Assembly: GCA_022071955.1 (NCBI GenBank)
Contig: JAJVIM010000005.1
Span: forward strand, 62,001-126,000
DNA length: 64,000 nucleotides
Direction: 5' to 3'
Source of the DNA: Anaerolineae bacterium
GTDB taxonomy: Bacteria; Chloroflexota; Anaerolineae; 4572-78; J111
Shown here: positions 27,088 through 35,465 of the stretch, in pieces
Numbering within the stretch: the first letter of the stretch is position 1
Layout of the letters: each line of letters begins with the position of its first letter
Program-made: the position numbers and the translations under genes
The notes under the pieces: model-generated
Seen by the model: the letters and a program-made list of their open reading frames with translations, nothing else
Told to the model about the DNA's origin: nothing
Database searches by the model: none

Positions 27088-28116
27088 TTAGTTGCCGTTG
27101 ACGGCGGCTCTGACCGCGGCCACAATCGTCTCCACGCTGGGGATGTAGTAATCCTCCATTGGCGGGCTGAAGGGGGCGGGAGTGTGCGGCGCAGTGATGG
27201 CCTGCGGGGCCGCGTCCTGGTATTCAAAAGCTTTGATGCCCACCAGGCTGATCAGATCGGTGGCCATACTGCAGCGAGGGTTGTCCTCGTCCACCACAAT
27301 CAGCCGGTGCGTCTTTTTCACCGATTCCAGAATGGTTTTTTCGTCCAGCGGCGAGAGGGTGCGCGGGTCAACCACTTCCGCTTCAATGCCTTCGGCGGCC
27401 AGTTGATCGGCGGCTTTGAGGGCAAAGTTAACCATACGGCCAATAGCCACAACCGTCACATCGCTGCCGTGGCGTTTGATGTCGGCTACACCCAGCGGGA
27501 TTACATACTCGCCTTCCGGCACGGGGCCTTCATCGTCATACATCACTTTGTGTTCAAAGAAAACCACCGGGTCGTTATCGCGGATGGCCCCGGCCAGCAA
27601 ACCTTTGGCATCGGCGGGGCAGGAGGGCACCACCGTTTTCAGGCCGGGCATGTGGGTAAAGACCGAGTAGTGGCAGCCGGAGTGCTGTCCGGCGGCGCGG
27701 AAACCGGCCCCAATCATGGTGCGAACCACCATTGGCACCTGGGCTTTGCCGCCGAACATGTAGCGCAATTTGGCCCCCTGGTTAAAAATTTGATCCATGC
27801 AGACGCCAAAGAAATCGACAAACATCAACTCGGCCACGGGGCGCAAGCCGGTAGCGGCGGCGGTGACGGCAGTGCCCATAATGGCCGATTCACTGATGGG
27901 GGTATCCAACACCCGGTTGCGGCCAAATTCCTGCACCAGCCCTTTAGTAACGCCCAACACGCCGCCCCAGGCCTCGTCGTCCTGCCCTTCGATGTGATCC
28001 AGTGTGGCCCCGCCGGCCACGTCTTCACCCAACAAAACCACAGTGGGATCGTGGCGCATTTCCTGGCGGATAGCCTCATTGACAGCTTCCCGGAAAGTAA
28101 TGATTCGCTCAGTCAT
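27088..28116 (-). CDS. Acetoin/2-oxoacid dehydrogenase E1 beta subunit
   Basis: This 342-residue E1 beta has GEDVAGGA near residue 32 and DTPISESAIMG near 76. AGQHSGCHYSVFTHMPG is in the core, and the C-terminal domain begins VIPLGVADIKRHGSDVTVVA. It carries a short charged insertion (LDHIEGQDDEAWGG) after the GEDV loop that the first E1 beta of the window lacks. It is paired with E1 alpha 12 bases upstream, with the ribosome site AAAGGAGA. The neighbours acoX and butanediol dehydrogenase suggest acetoin as substrate. Confidence 0.92.
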   Translation of the reverse strand: MTERIITFREAVNEAIRQEMRHDPTVVLLGEDVAGGATLDHIEGQDDEAWGGVLGVTKGLVQEFGRNRVLDTPISESAIMGTAVTAAATGLRPVAELMFVDFFGVCMDQIFNQGAKLRYMFGGKAQVPMVVRTMIGAGFRAAGQHSGCHYSVFTHMPGLKTVVPSCPADAKGLLAGAIRDNDPVVFFEHKVMYDDEGPVPEGEYVIPLGVADIKRHGSDVTVVAIGRMVNFALKAADQLAAEGIEAEVVDPRTLSPLDEKTILESVKKTHRLIVVDEDNPRCSMATDLISLVGIKAFEYQDAAPQAITAPHTPAPFSPPMEDYYIPSVETIVAAVRAAVNGN

Positions 28117-28128
28117 AATCAGTCTCCT

Positions 28129-29100
28129 TTAAGCGTAAGCTACATAAACATCGGTCAGACAGTCTTCGGGAGCGGGGAGCGGCGATTCCTCGCCAAATTT
28201 CACGGCGTCATCGATGACTTGCTTAACTTTGGCGTCAATGGCGTCCAACTCGGCGGCGGAAATCAGGTTGCGATCCAGCACACGCTGTCGGAAGCGCAGA
28301 ATGGGGTCTCGCTTTTTAAAGTCTTCCAGCATGGCGTCGGTGTAGTAGCGTTTGGCATCGCCCTCAAAGTGGCCGTAGTAGCGGAAGCCTTTGGCCTCAA
28401 TTAACGATGGGCCTTCGCCGCGGCGAGCGCGGGCCACAGCTTCTCCGGCGGCCTCATAGATGGCAAAAAAGTCGGTGCCATCGATGGTGAAGCCCGGCAT
28501 GTTGTAGGCGGTGGCCCGGTCGGAAATATCCTTGGCCGCGCAGTGGTAGCTGGCCGGGGTGCTTTCGGCAAAGCCGTTGTTCTCGCAGACAAAGACCACC
28601 GGCAGTTTCCAGATTTTGGCCATGTTCATAGCCTCGTGCATGGTGCCCTGCTCAGACGCGCCATCGCCAAAAAAGCAGACCGTCACCTGATCCGTGCCCT
28701 TTACTTTGGCCATCAGGCCGGCGCCGCAGGCCAGCGGCCCGCCCGCGCCGACAATGCCGTTAGCGCCGAGCATGCCCTTGTCTACATCGGCAATGTGCAT
28801 GGAGCCGCCTTTGCCCTTGCAAGAGCCAGTCACTTTGCCAAACAACTCGGCCATCATGGGGTTAACTTCAACACCTTTTGCAATGCAGTGGCCGTGCCCG
28901 CGGTGGGTTGAGGTAATGAAATCGGCATCGGTCAGATGGGAGCAAACCCCCACTCCAATGGCTTCCTCACCCGCGTACAGATGCACAAAGCCGGCCAGTT
29001 TACCTTCGGCAAACAGGGATGCGGCTTTGTTTTCAAATTGGCGGATCAACTGCATACGCTCGTAAATCTGAAGTAGTTTTTCCTTGCTTATTTCAGCCAT
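28129..29100 (-). CDS. Acetoin/2-oxoacid dehydrogenase E1 alpha subunit
   Basis: This 323-residue TPP-binding subunit has HRGHGHCIAKGVEVNPM near residue 62. The thiamine-pyrophosphate motif GDG...N is in CFFGDGASEQGTMHEAMN and ends VVFVCENNGFAEST. The length fits AcoA-type E1 alpha. ATG at 29100 is preceded by GAGGAGG. An upstream ATG would run back into the GcvH-like gene and lacks conservation. It forms an alpha/beta pair with the next gene. Confidence 0.92.
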   Translation of the reverse strand: MAEISKEKLLQIYERMQLIRQFENKAASLFAEGKLAGFVHLYAGEEAIGVGVCSHLTDADFITSTHRGHGHCIAKGVEVNPMMAELFGKVTGSCKGKGGSMHIADVDKGMLGANGIVGAGGPLACGAGLMAKVKGTDQVTVCFFGDGASEQGTMHEAMNMAKIWKLPVVFVCENNGFAESTPASYHCAAKDISDRATAYNMPGFTIDGTDFFAIYEAAGEAVARARRGEGPSLIEAKGFRYYGHFEGDAKRYYTDAMLEDFKKRDPILRFRQRVLDRNLISAAELDAIDAKVKQVIDDAVKFGEESPLPAPEDCLTDVYVAYA

Positions 29101-29140
29101 AATTTTACCTCCTCGTAAAATATAATAGATGGGCAACGAC

Positions 29141-29575
29141 TCACGGTTTGATGATACCGCGAGCGGTCCAATCGGCCACATATTTGGCAACCCAGTCCCG
29201 CACCGCCTCGCCATGTACCAGCGTAGGCAAATCGCGGGTCAGGTTTTCCGGCTCAGCCAGCACCAGCCAGCCGGTTTTATAGGGATCGCTGTTGGCTATT
29301 TTTGGATTATCAATCACCTCCTCATTAATCTCGATGACTTTGGCCGCTACCGGCAGATTTAACGGCCCCACATATTTACCGGCTTCCATCGTGCCAAAGG
29401 GGCGGTCTTTGGGAATGAGCCGTCCCGGCGGCTTCAGCCGGATATTGGCAATTGCCCGCGCCGAATATTGCGCCATGTCATCCAGCCCCACCCGCACCAG
29501 GTCGCCCTCAACTTTTACCCACAAATGGGTTTCCGGGTGGTAATATAAATCTTCCGGCATGTTAAAATCTGGCAT
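29141..29575 (-). CDS. GcvH-like lipoyl-carrier protein (LbpA-like)
   Basis: This 144-residue protein has the GcvH fold: LYYHPETHLWVKVEGD at the start, then GLDDMAQYSARAIANIRL. The putative lipoylated lysine K67 is in TMEAGKYVGPLNLPV. GcvH-type DPYKTGWLVL follows in the C-terminal half. No glycine-cleavage genes (gcvT, gcvP) are nearby. It instead sits between a HdrD-like protein and E1 alpha, with a lipoate ligase at the end of the operon. That resembles the lipoate-binding carriers of sulfur-oxidising Hdr systems. ATG at 29575 has AAGGAG at 7 bases, and a GTG two codons upstream is too close to it. Confidence 0.85.
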   Translation of the reverse strand: MPDFNMPEDLYYHPETHLWVKVEGDLVRVGLDDMAQYSARAIANIRLKPPGRLIPKDRPFGTMEAGKYVGPLNLPVAAKVIEINEEVIDNPKIANSDPYKTGWLVLAEPENLTRDLPTLVHGEAVRDWVAKYVADWTARGIIKP

Positions 29576-29610
29576 AGACACTCTCCTTATAAATTATGTG
29601 AGTTAGCAGT

Positions 29611-29710
29611 TGTCAAGCTGAACGACCAATGGGAGTGAAGAATCTCGGCAAAATTTGCCCGTTAACATAGGGTTCAGAGATTTTTCGCCGCTGCGCTCCT
29701 TAAAATGACG
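29611..29710. repeat. Degenerate extragenic inverted repeat
   Basis: The left part, 29611-29646 (ending GAAGAATCTC), is imperfectly complementary to 29677-29710 (starting GAGATTTTTC and ending AATGACG). The two copies resemble the common dispersed palindrome family whose ends read TGTCATTC and GAATCTC. It lies between the HdrD-like and GcvH-like genes. Confidence 0.5.
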
Positions 29711-29755
29711 TCCAACCGCGTAACTCGTCAATTAGATGGAAATCCACTAAATTTG

Positions 29756-30985
29756 TTATTCCAGCCTCATCGACCGGGCCACCACTTCGGCCACATCCAG
29801 CACGGTGATGTCGCAGTTGGCGGCTTTGCCGGCTTTGGAAAAAACGCGCACACACTGCGGGCAGGCGGTGGCCATAATCTGCGCCCCGGTGGCCGCAAAC
29901 TTTTTCACCGCGTCGGTGCCCACCCGGCTAACATGCTCCGGGGCCACCGGTTCCACATTGCCGCCGCCACCGCAACACAGCCCGCTGGCCCGGCGCTCGG
30001 CCAGTTCCAGCATGGTCACATTGGGGATGGCCTGCAAAACTTCGCGCGGGGCTTCGTAGACCCCGCCGGTGCGGGCCAGGTCGCAGGGGTCATGGTAAAC
30101 CACGCTGGTTTCCAGCGGCTTGAGGGTGAGCTTGCCGGCGCGAAGTAACTCGGCCAAAAATTCGGTGGTGTGCAGGGGGCGGATGTGGGGCAGGCGCGGC
30201 GCGTACTCTCGCAGCCAGGTGAGGCGGCAGGCCGGGCAGGAAAAAACAATGGTGTGCGCCCCGGTGGCGGCTACGGCTTCAACATTTTTCTGAATCAGTT
30301 CTTCGGCGGCCTCGGTTAGTCCGGCGGTTTTCAGCGGAAAGCCGCAACAGGCTTCGTTCTCGCCGAGCAGGGTAAAATTCACCCCGGCGGCGGTAAAAAT
30401 TCGGGCCAGCGCCTCGGCGGTGGGCTGGGCAGTGGGTGAAAAAGAGGTGACGCAGCCGATGAAATAGACCACCTCGGCCTGTTCCCGCACGTACAGGTCG
30501 TCCGGCGCATCGGCCATGTACTCCACCCAGCCGATGCGCTCGTAGTTGGGGTAGCCAAAAATGTTGTCGTTTTGGGCGATGGTTTGCTGTATCTGCACCA
30601 GTTCATCCGGCAGCGCCCCGGCTCCGGCCAGCGCGTTACGCATTTGGTGCATCAGCAAGCCCACAGAAATGCCCATCGGGCAGGCCATAGAACAGCGATT
30701 GCAGGTGGAGCAAGCCCCGTAGTTCAAATCTCGCCAGTGATGCAGATCGGCCTCGGTAATGGGTTTCTCCAGGCCGATGGCTTTTTTGAATTTACCGCTG
30801 AAAGTGAAGTTTTGTTCGTAGGCCCGGCGCAGTAATTCCAGTTTCCAGATCGGGGTAAATTCCGGATTGCCCAGCGACAGGTAAAAGGGGCAGGCCTCGG
30901 CGCAAATGCCGCAGCGCGTGCAGGCCTCAAGCTGAGTAGCCACCCAGCTGTTGATTTCGCGGACAAATGGTTGATCCAACTTCAC
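29756..30985 (-). CDS. HdrD-like iron-sulfur protein with two CCG domains
   Basis: This 409-residue soluble subunit has two ferredoxin-type [4Fe-4S] motifs (C22/25/28/32 and C92/95/98/102). Two complete CCG domains follow: C178, C213-C214, C250, C253 and C301, C337-C338, C375, C378. These match CX34CCX35CXXC and CX35CCX36CXXC of heterodisulfide reductase HdrD/HdrB. Such domains hold the non-cubane clusters that split disulfides. The GTG start at 30985 has AAAGGAGA 7 bases before it. Its neighbours are a lipoyl carrier and, later in the operon, a HdrE-like membrane protein. A dihydrolipoyl-oxidising, quinone-reducing role is inferred. Glycolate oxidase GlcF and GlpC are related alternatives. 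Confidence 0.87.
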   Translation of the reverse strand: MKLDQPFVREINSWVATQLEACTRCGICAEACPFYLSLGNPEFTPIWKLELLRRAYEQNFTFSGKFKKAIGLEKPITEADLHHWRDLNYGACSTCNRCSMACPMGISVGLLMHQMRNALAGAGALPDELVQIQQTIAQNDNIFGYPNYERIGWVEYMADAPDDLYVREQAEVVYFIGCVTSFSPTAQPTAEALARIFTAAGVNFTLLGENEACCGFPLKTAGLTEAAEELIQKNVEAVAATGAHTIVFSCPACRLTWLREYAPRLPHIRPLHTTEFLAELLRAGKLTLKPLETSVVYHDPCDLARTGGVYEAPREVLQAIPNVTMLELAERRASGLCCGGGGNVEPVAPEHVSRVGTDAVKKFAATGAQIMATACPQCVRVFSKAGKAANCDITVLDVAEVVARSMRLE

Positions 30986-31026
30986 CCGGGGTCTCCTTTG
31001 ACACTACCAGAAAAAGATACATGTCG

Positions 31027-31096
31027 CGCAAAGCCGCCAGGAAATAGCCTGACTTTAATCGACAAATCTTAGCGGCTTTGCGTCTCGGCGAGAGAC
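31027..31096. repeat. Tandem stem-loops between DUF6506 and HdrD-like genes
   Basis: CGCAAAGCCGC at 31027-31037 pairs with 31072-31082 over a 34-base loop. A second small hairpin GTCTC(5)GAGAC lies at 31082-31096. Together they fill the gap between the first two genes of the operon and could modulate the relative expression of the downstream genes. Confidence 0.45.
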
Positions 31097-31106
31097 ACAA
31101 CCTCTT

Positions 31107-31412
31107 TTACTTAAAAAGCTCGTCGCCGCTTTTGAATTCCAGGCCGGGATGATTATCAAACCGAACCACGCCTACCGCCGCCTTGCCCGCCAGCGCTTCG
31201 GCAACTTTGGCCGCGCCAATGTGCCCAAAGCCGCCGCATAACTCAAAAGCCACAAACCCTTCATCGGCCATTGTCAGGCACACCTCTACCGCCTCCATAT
31301 AATTGTTGACGGCGACCGCAGTCAGTTCCACCGCCGGGGTCAACACTGTGGCTCGATGCTGCTGGGGGTCAACTTCGGGAGCTACAAAAATAAAAGCTGC
31401 TCTTAAAGCCAT
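31107..31412 (-). CDS. DUF6506 family small protein
   Basis: The protein has 101 residues from the ATG at 31412, which has AAAGGAGA before it. It reads ALRAAFIFVAPEVDPQQHRA, then VAFELCGGFGHIGAAKVAEAL, matching my recollection of the DUF6506 family. The function is unknown. It has one conserved-looking Cys and His in ELCGGFGHIG. It is the first gene of the long aco/Hdr-like operon. Confidence 0.65.
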   Translation of the reverse strand: MALRAAFIFVAPEVDPQQHRATVLTPAVELTAVAVNNYMEAVEVCLTMADEGFVAFELCGGFGHIGAAKVAEALAGKAAVGVVRFDNHPGLEFKSGDELFK

Positions 31413-31776
31413 ATTATTTTCTCCTTTGAAAATAGGCTTGTCGGAAGCCAAAAATGTAGTTTTGGCCTCTAAATTTTGATGTTCGATGGTAAACCGCGGA
31501 CAGGAATCCCAAAAGAAACCCGCCGGGCGGTTGCGGGGAATCAATTAAGAATAAGTTGCTCGATTGCGGTTACGGCAAATTGAGATAATTGGCCTGCGTC
31601 GTTACAGGTGCTTTTGGTTGGTTCAAAACAGAGAATCAGAAAAGGGTAGGCTCAGGTGTTGTGTTACAAGCGCCAAAAATCAGGGAATTTTGCCAGAAGC
31701 TAATTCTAATATAAAGGAAATGAACGATAATAGCTATTAGGGAAAACCCTAATCTTTGCGACCCGACGGACTCAGC
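31413..31776. promoter_or_regulatory. Regulatory gap with ATTAGGG-AAAA-CCCTAAT palindrome
   Basis: This 364-base gap between the response-regulator gene and the DUF6506 gene should contain the promoter of the long operon. A perfect 7-bp palindrome with an AAAA centre lies at 31736-31753. It could be the response-regulator binding site or a weak terminator of the regulator transcript. AT-rich stretches around 31700-31725 could hold a -10 element. No coding potential is seen. Confidence 0.4.
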
Positions 31777-32427
31777 TTAGTCCGGGCCGATCATGCCTTT
31801 GCGCAGAGCATACCGGGTCAAATCGGCAATGGTATGCAGGCCGAGTTTATCCATCAGGTGCGCCCGGTGCGCCTCAACGGTTTTGACGGTGACGTGCATA
31901 CGGCTGGCCATCTCGCGGCTGGTGCGGCCTTCGGCAATCAGTTGCAGCACCTCCCGTTCCCGGTCGGTCAGCCGGTCGTATCGGTCCACGGTAACCTCGG
32001 CCTGGCGGCCATATTCATCGATGGCCTGGCGGGAGATGGTGGGGCTGAGAAAAGTATTACCCTGGGCGGCAGCCCGAATGGCCTCAATCAGCTCCGGGAC
32101 GGCCCCCTGCTTAACCACATAACCCGAGGCCCCGGCCCGCAGAATTTGGTAGATGTGCTCTTCGGTGGAATGGACGGTTAAGATCACTACCTTCACGGCG
32201 GGGAAAAGTTTTTTAATTTGCCGGGTGGCTTCCAACCCGTTGAGGATGGGCATAGTGATGTCCATAACCACCACTGCGGGCCGCAACTGCTCGGTTTTCT
32301 GAATGGCTTCCTGCCCATCGCCGGCCTCTCCCACCACTTCAATTTCCGGTTCATTATCCAGCAAAGATCGCAGCCCCTGGCGGACAATCGTGTGATCCTC
32401 GGCCAATAACACGGTAATTTTGCTCAT
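31777..32427 (-). CDS. NarL/LuxR-family response regulator
   Basis: This 216-residue regulator has a receiver domain (residues 1-120) with acidic ED near residue 10, the phosphoacceptor Asp in VVVMDITMP and K in GYVVKQGA. The LuxR-type helix-turn-helix (about 148-210) contains RLTDREREVLQLIAEGRTS and TVKTVEAHRAHLMDKLG. Its start overlaps the stop of the histidine kinase by 4 bases, so they are a cognate pair. It is followed by the aco/Hdr-like operon in the same orientation, its likely target. Confidence 0.93.
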   Translation of the reverse strand: MSKITVLLAEDHTIVRQGLRSLLDNEPEIEVVGEAGDGQEAIQKTEQLRPAVVVMDITMPILNGLEATRQIKKLFPAVKVVILTVHSTEEHIYQILRAGASGYVVKQGAVPELIEAIRAAAQGNTFLSPTISRQAIDEYGRQAEVTVDRYDRLTDREREVLQLIAEGRTSREMASRMHVTVKTVEAHRAHLMDKLGLHTIADLTRYALRKGMIGPD

Positions 32428-34271
32428 TTTTCTCCATTGACATACGGCGCAAACGGCAATTCTATCATCAGGCGGGTGCCCTGGCCCGGTTGCGAGTGCA
32501 GGTTAAAGGTACCACCGCACCGCGCCACCCGTTCCCGCATTCCAAACAACCCCATTCCCGCCCGGTCAATACCGGCGGTCATACTTTTTTCCCCGTCAAA
32601 GCCCTGCCCGTCATCCTCTATCAGCACCGAGAGCCTGGCCTCGCGCCGGATCAGGTGCAGCCGCACCCGGCTGGCCTCAGCGTGCCGGGCAATGTTGGTC
32701 AACGCTTCCTGCACTGCACGGTAAAGAGTGGTTTCAATTTCAGCCGCCGGACGCTCTTCCAGGTCTTTGACCTCAAAGTCAATGTTAATCGCCAGCCGTT
32801 CGGCGTAGCGATTAACGTACCAGCGCAGGGTGGGGACCAGCCCCATCTCATCCAACATAGTGGGGCGCAGGGTGTGAGAAAGCTCGCGGGCGTGTTCCAG
32901 CGTTTCGTCCACCAACAGGCTCACTTCGGTGAGTCGCTTCCGGCCCGCCGGGCTGAAATCGGCCGGCAATTCCTGGGCCAGCATATCCAGATTAATCCGC
33001 ATGGCGGTCAATGCCTGACCCAATTCATCGTGCAATTCCTGAGAAACGTGCCTGCGTTCGGTTTCCTGGGCATTCATCAATTCAATGGACAGGCGCTGCA
33101 AATCCTCCGTGGCCCACTGGCGGTCGGTGATGTCCTCATACATGATAATCACGTGGCGAATTTTGTCGGCTTCGCCCATAATCGGGTAAATCCGGGCCTG
33201 AAACCAGCGCCGCCGGCCGGTTTTTAGCGATTCCGGGGTGTGGTAGGCCACCGGCGGCAGCAACACCGTTTCCCCGGCAAAGCCTCGTTCTACGTAGGGC
33301 ATCATCCCCAGGCTGATCACCTGCCGATCGTGCAAAATGTTGTAGCTTCTCATATCCGCCGCGGTGACGCCCCACAACTCTTCCCAGGCTTTATTAACCC
33401 GGATGGTCCATCCATCCGGCGTCACAATCTGGATGCTGATGGGCGATTGCTCCACAATGGTGCGGAAGCGCTCTTCGCTTTCCCGCAACGCAAATTCGGC
33501 TTGTTTCCGTTTGGTGATATCTTTGAGAATGCCCTCGTAATATGGAATGCTCTCCGGCTGGTCATTTACCAAACCCACACTGTTCTCCACCCAAATGGTG
33601 GTGCCATCCCGCCGGTAGAATTGCGTTTCAAAAAAATGGAGGTCTGTTTTTTGGGTCAAACTGCTTTGCCAGCGTTTTCGATCCGGTGGATTTACATAAA
33701 GTTCAAGAATGTTGACCGCAAACAATGCCGCTCGATCCGGGTAGCCCAGCATGCGGACAAAGGTAAGGTTGGCCTCCAGAATTTGCCCCGCCGGTGAGGT
33801 GCGGTAAAGTCCCACTGGCACCGAATCGAACAGGCGACGATATTGGCGACAGGCTTCCTCAATGATCTGGCGTTCGCCGCTGCGGGCCATGGCCAGTTGA
33901 ATCATTTCCGGCAAGCCCACCATTTGCCCGGAAACACGGGGCACATAACCGGCCAGTCCCAGTTCAATGGCCGTCTGTATTACAGCTTCTTGCCCGGTGG
34001 TGGCAATCATCACAATGGGGCAATCGGGAAAGCGGGTTTGAATGGTCTGCATCACTGCCAGGCTATCGGCCCAATCCAAATCAACCTCAATTAGCGCCGC
34101 CTCAACCCCGTAAGCAGGCAAATCCTCGGCCAGTTGCCGCTGACTCATCAAGTGAGTCAGTTGCAACTGGGGCAGCACCGGCTGCAATAATCGCAGTACA
34201 GGGGCGGCATCAGCCGGCTGATTGCTGGCCAAAAGCACAACGCAAGGCCGATTGGGGGGTACATCAGACAT
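32424..34271 (-). CDS. PAS-domain histidine kinase (HisKA_3 type)
   Basis: This 615-residue cytosolic sensor kinase begins with a receiver-like domain (about 10-125). Two PAS domains follow (about 145-260 and 265-390). The HisKA_3 dimerisation region has the phosphoacceptor histidine in SQELHDELGQALTAM. The HATPase domain has EALTNIARHAEASRV and DDGQGFDG. No membrane helix is visible, so the signal is intracellular, perhaps redox or a metabolite sensed by PAS. It is translated 9 bases after a third E2 gene and overlaps its response regulator. Confidence 0.92.
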   Translation of the reverse strand: MSDVPPNRPCVVLLASNQPADAAPVLRLLQPVLPQLQLTHLMSQRQLAEDLPAYGVEAALIEVDLDWADSLAVMQTIQTRFPDCPIVMIATTGQEAVIQTAIELGLAGYVPRVSGQMVGLPEMIQLAMARSGERQIIEEACRQYRRLFDSVPVGLYRTSPAGQILEANLTFVRMLGYPDRAALFAVNILELYVNPPDRKRWQSSLTQKTDLHFFETQFYRRDGTTIWVENSVGLVNDQPESIPYYEGILKDITKRKQAEFALRESEERFRTIVEQSPISIQIVTPDGWTIRVNKAWEELWGVTAADMRSYNILHDRQVISLGMMPYVERGFAGETVLLPPVAYHTPESLKTGRRRWFQARIYPIMGEADKIRHVIIMYEDITDRQWATEDLQRLSIELMNAQETERRHVSQELHDELGQALTAMRINLDMLAQELPADFSPAGRKRLTEVSLLVDETLEHARELSHTLRPTMLDEMGLVPTLRWYVNRYAERLAINIDFEVKDLEERPAAEIETTLYRAVQEALTNIARHAEASRVRLHLIRREARLSVLIEDDGQGFDGEKSMTAGIDRAGMGLFGMRERVARCGGTFNLHSQPGQGTRLMIELPFAPYVNGEK

Positions 34272-34280
34272 CGATTTTCC

Positions 34281-35465
34281 TTAATCAAACAATACTTCGG
34301 GTCGAGCCAGCAGCCGGGACACGGTCCGAAGAAACGCGCCGGCCCGCGCGCCATCGACCACCCGGTGGTCAAAAGCCAGGCACAGCATCAGCATTGGGTG
34401 GCTGGCGGCTTGCCCCCGCCAGATAACCGGCTTTCTGACAATCCGGCCAATCCCCAGAATGGCCGTTTCCGGCGGATTGATAATCGGCACAAAAAAATCC
34501 ACCCCGTAGACGCCCAAATTGGTGACGGTGAAGGTGCTGCCCGTCACTTCATCCACGGTTAAATCGCCGGCGCGGGCCGCGGCAATTAAGCGGCGCGTTT
34601 CCTGGATGATCTCGGGGAGAGGGCGTTGATTGGTGTGGCGCACCACGGGCACCAGCAGGCCATCTTGCAGCGGCACCGCCAGCCCAATATGAATATCCGG
34701 CAACAACTCGATTTCATCTCCCAACAGCACGGCGTTCAGGTGGGGATGAGCGGCCAAAGCCAAAGCCACCGCTTTAATAACCAGTTCGGTGTGGGTAGGC
34801 ATGGGCCGGAGTTGGGCCTGTCGGCGCAGCCGGAACAATTCGGTCAGGTCCACTTCGGCGTTGAGGGTGGCCTGAGCCATTGTGTGCAGGCTCTCGGCCA
34901 TGCGCTCGGCTATTGTTCGGCGGATGCCTGTCAGGGGAATGATATACTCCGACGCGGGGGAGGCAGGGGGAGTTGGCGGCAACTGTTCCAGAATTTGGAC
35001 CAGACGGCGCTGCCGGTTGAAGCGCAGAACATCGCGCCCGTTCACGTAACCATTATGGCCGCTACCTTTCACCTGAACCAAATCGATGCCGTTTTCGCGG
35101 GCCAGCAAACGCGCCCAGGGCGAGGCCAGTACAAAATTTCCAAATTTGGGTTTGACAGGTGTCACCATACTTGGCCGCTGATTTTCCCGCGGGCCGGCTA
35201 TTTTGCGGTGGATGAGTGGGGGCGGTTCGTCCGGGGCGGCCACAAAGGCCAGCGGCTCACCGATTTGGGTCTTTTCGTTGACTTGAGCAGCGTGATAAAG
35301 CACCCCGCCGGTGGGAGCCACAACCTCGTAATTGATTTTTTGGGTGATGATATTGACAATCGGCTGGTCCTGTTTAACCACCTGACCATCCGGCACCAGC
35401 CACTCAATGATGGTGCCTTCGGTCATCAGCAGGCCAAGCTTGGGCATGGGTACCTGAATGGCCAT
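34281..35465 (-). CDS. Dihydrolipoamide acyltransferase E2 (third copy, linked to two-component system)
   Basis: This 394-residue E2 has a lipoyl domain with K43 in IITQKINYEVVAP. One peripheral subunit-binding domain lies at about 110-150 (LASPWARLLARENGIDL, GSGHNGYV). The acyltransferase domain has FDHRVVDGARAGAFL. AAAGGA precedes the ATG. It is the first gene of an operon with the PAS kinase and the response regulator and has no own E1 or E3. It may be an alternative core for the neighbouring complex. Its cotranscription with a sensor is unusual. Confidence 0.9.
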   Translation of the reverse strand: MAIQVPMPKLGLLMTEGTIIEWLVPDGQVVKQDQPIVNIITQKINYEVVAPTGGVLYHAAQVNEKTQIGEPLAFVAAPDEPPPLIHRKIAGPRENQRPSMVTPVKPKFGNFVLASPWARLLARENGIDLVQVKGSGHNGYVNGRDVLRFNRQRRLVQILEQLPPTPPASPASEYIIPLTGIRRTIAERMAESLHTMAQATLNAEVDLTELFRLRRQAQLRPMPTHTELVIKAVALALAAHPHLNAVLLGDEIELLPDIHIGLAVPLQDGLLVPVVRHTNQRPLPEIIQETRRLIAAARAGDLTVDEVTGSTFTVTNLGVYGVDFFVPIINPPETAILGIGRIVRKPVIWRGQAASHPMLMLCLAFDHRVVDGARAGAFLRTVSRLLARPEVLFD

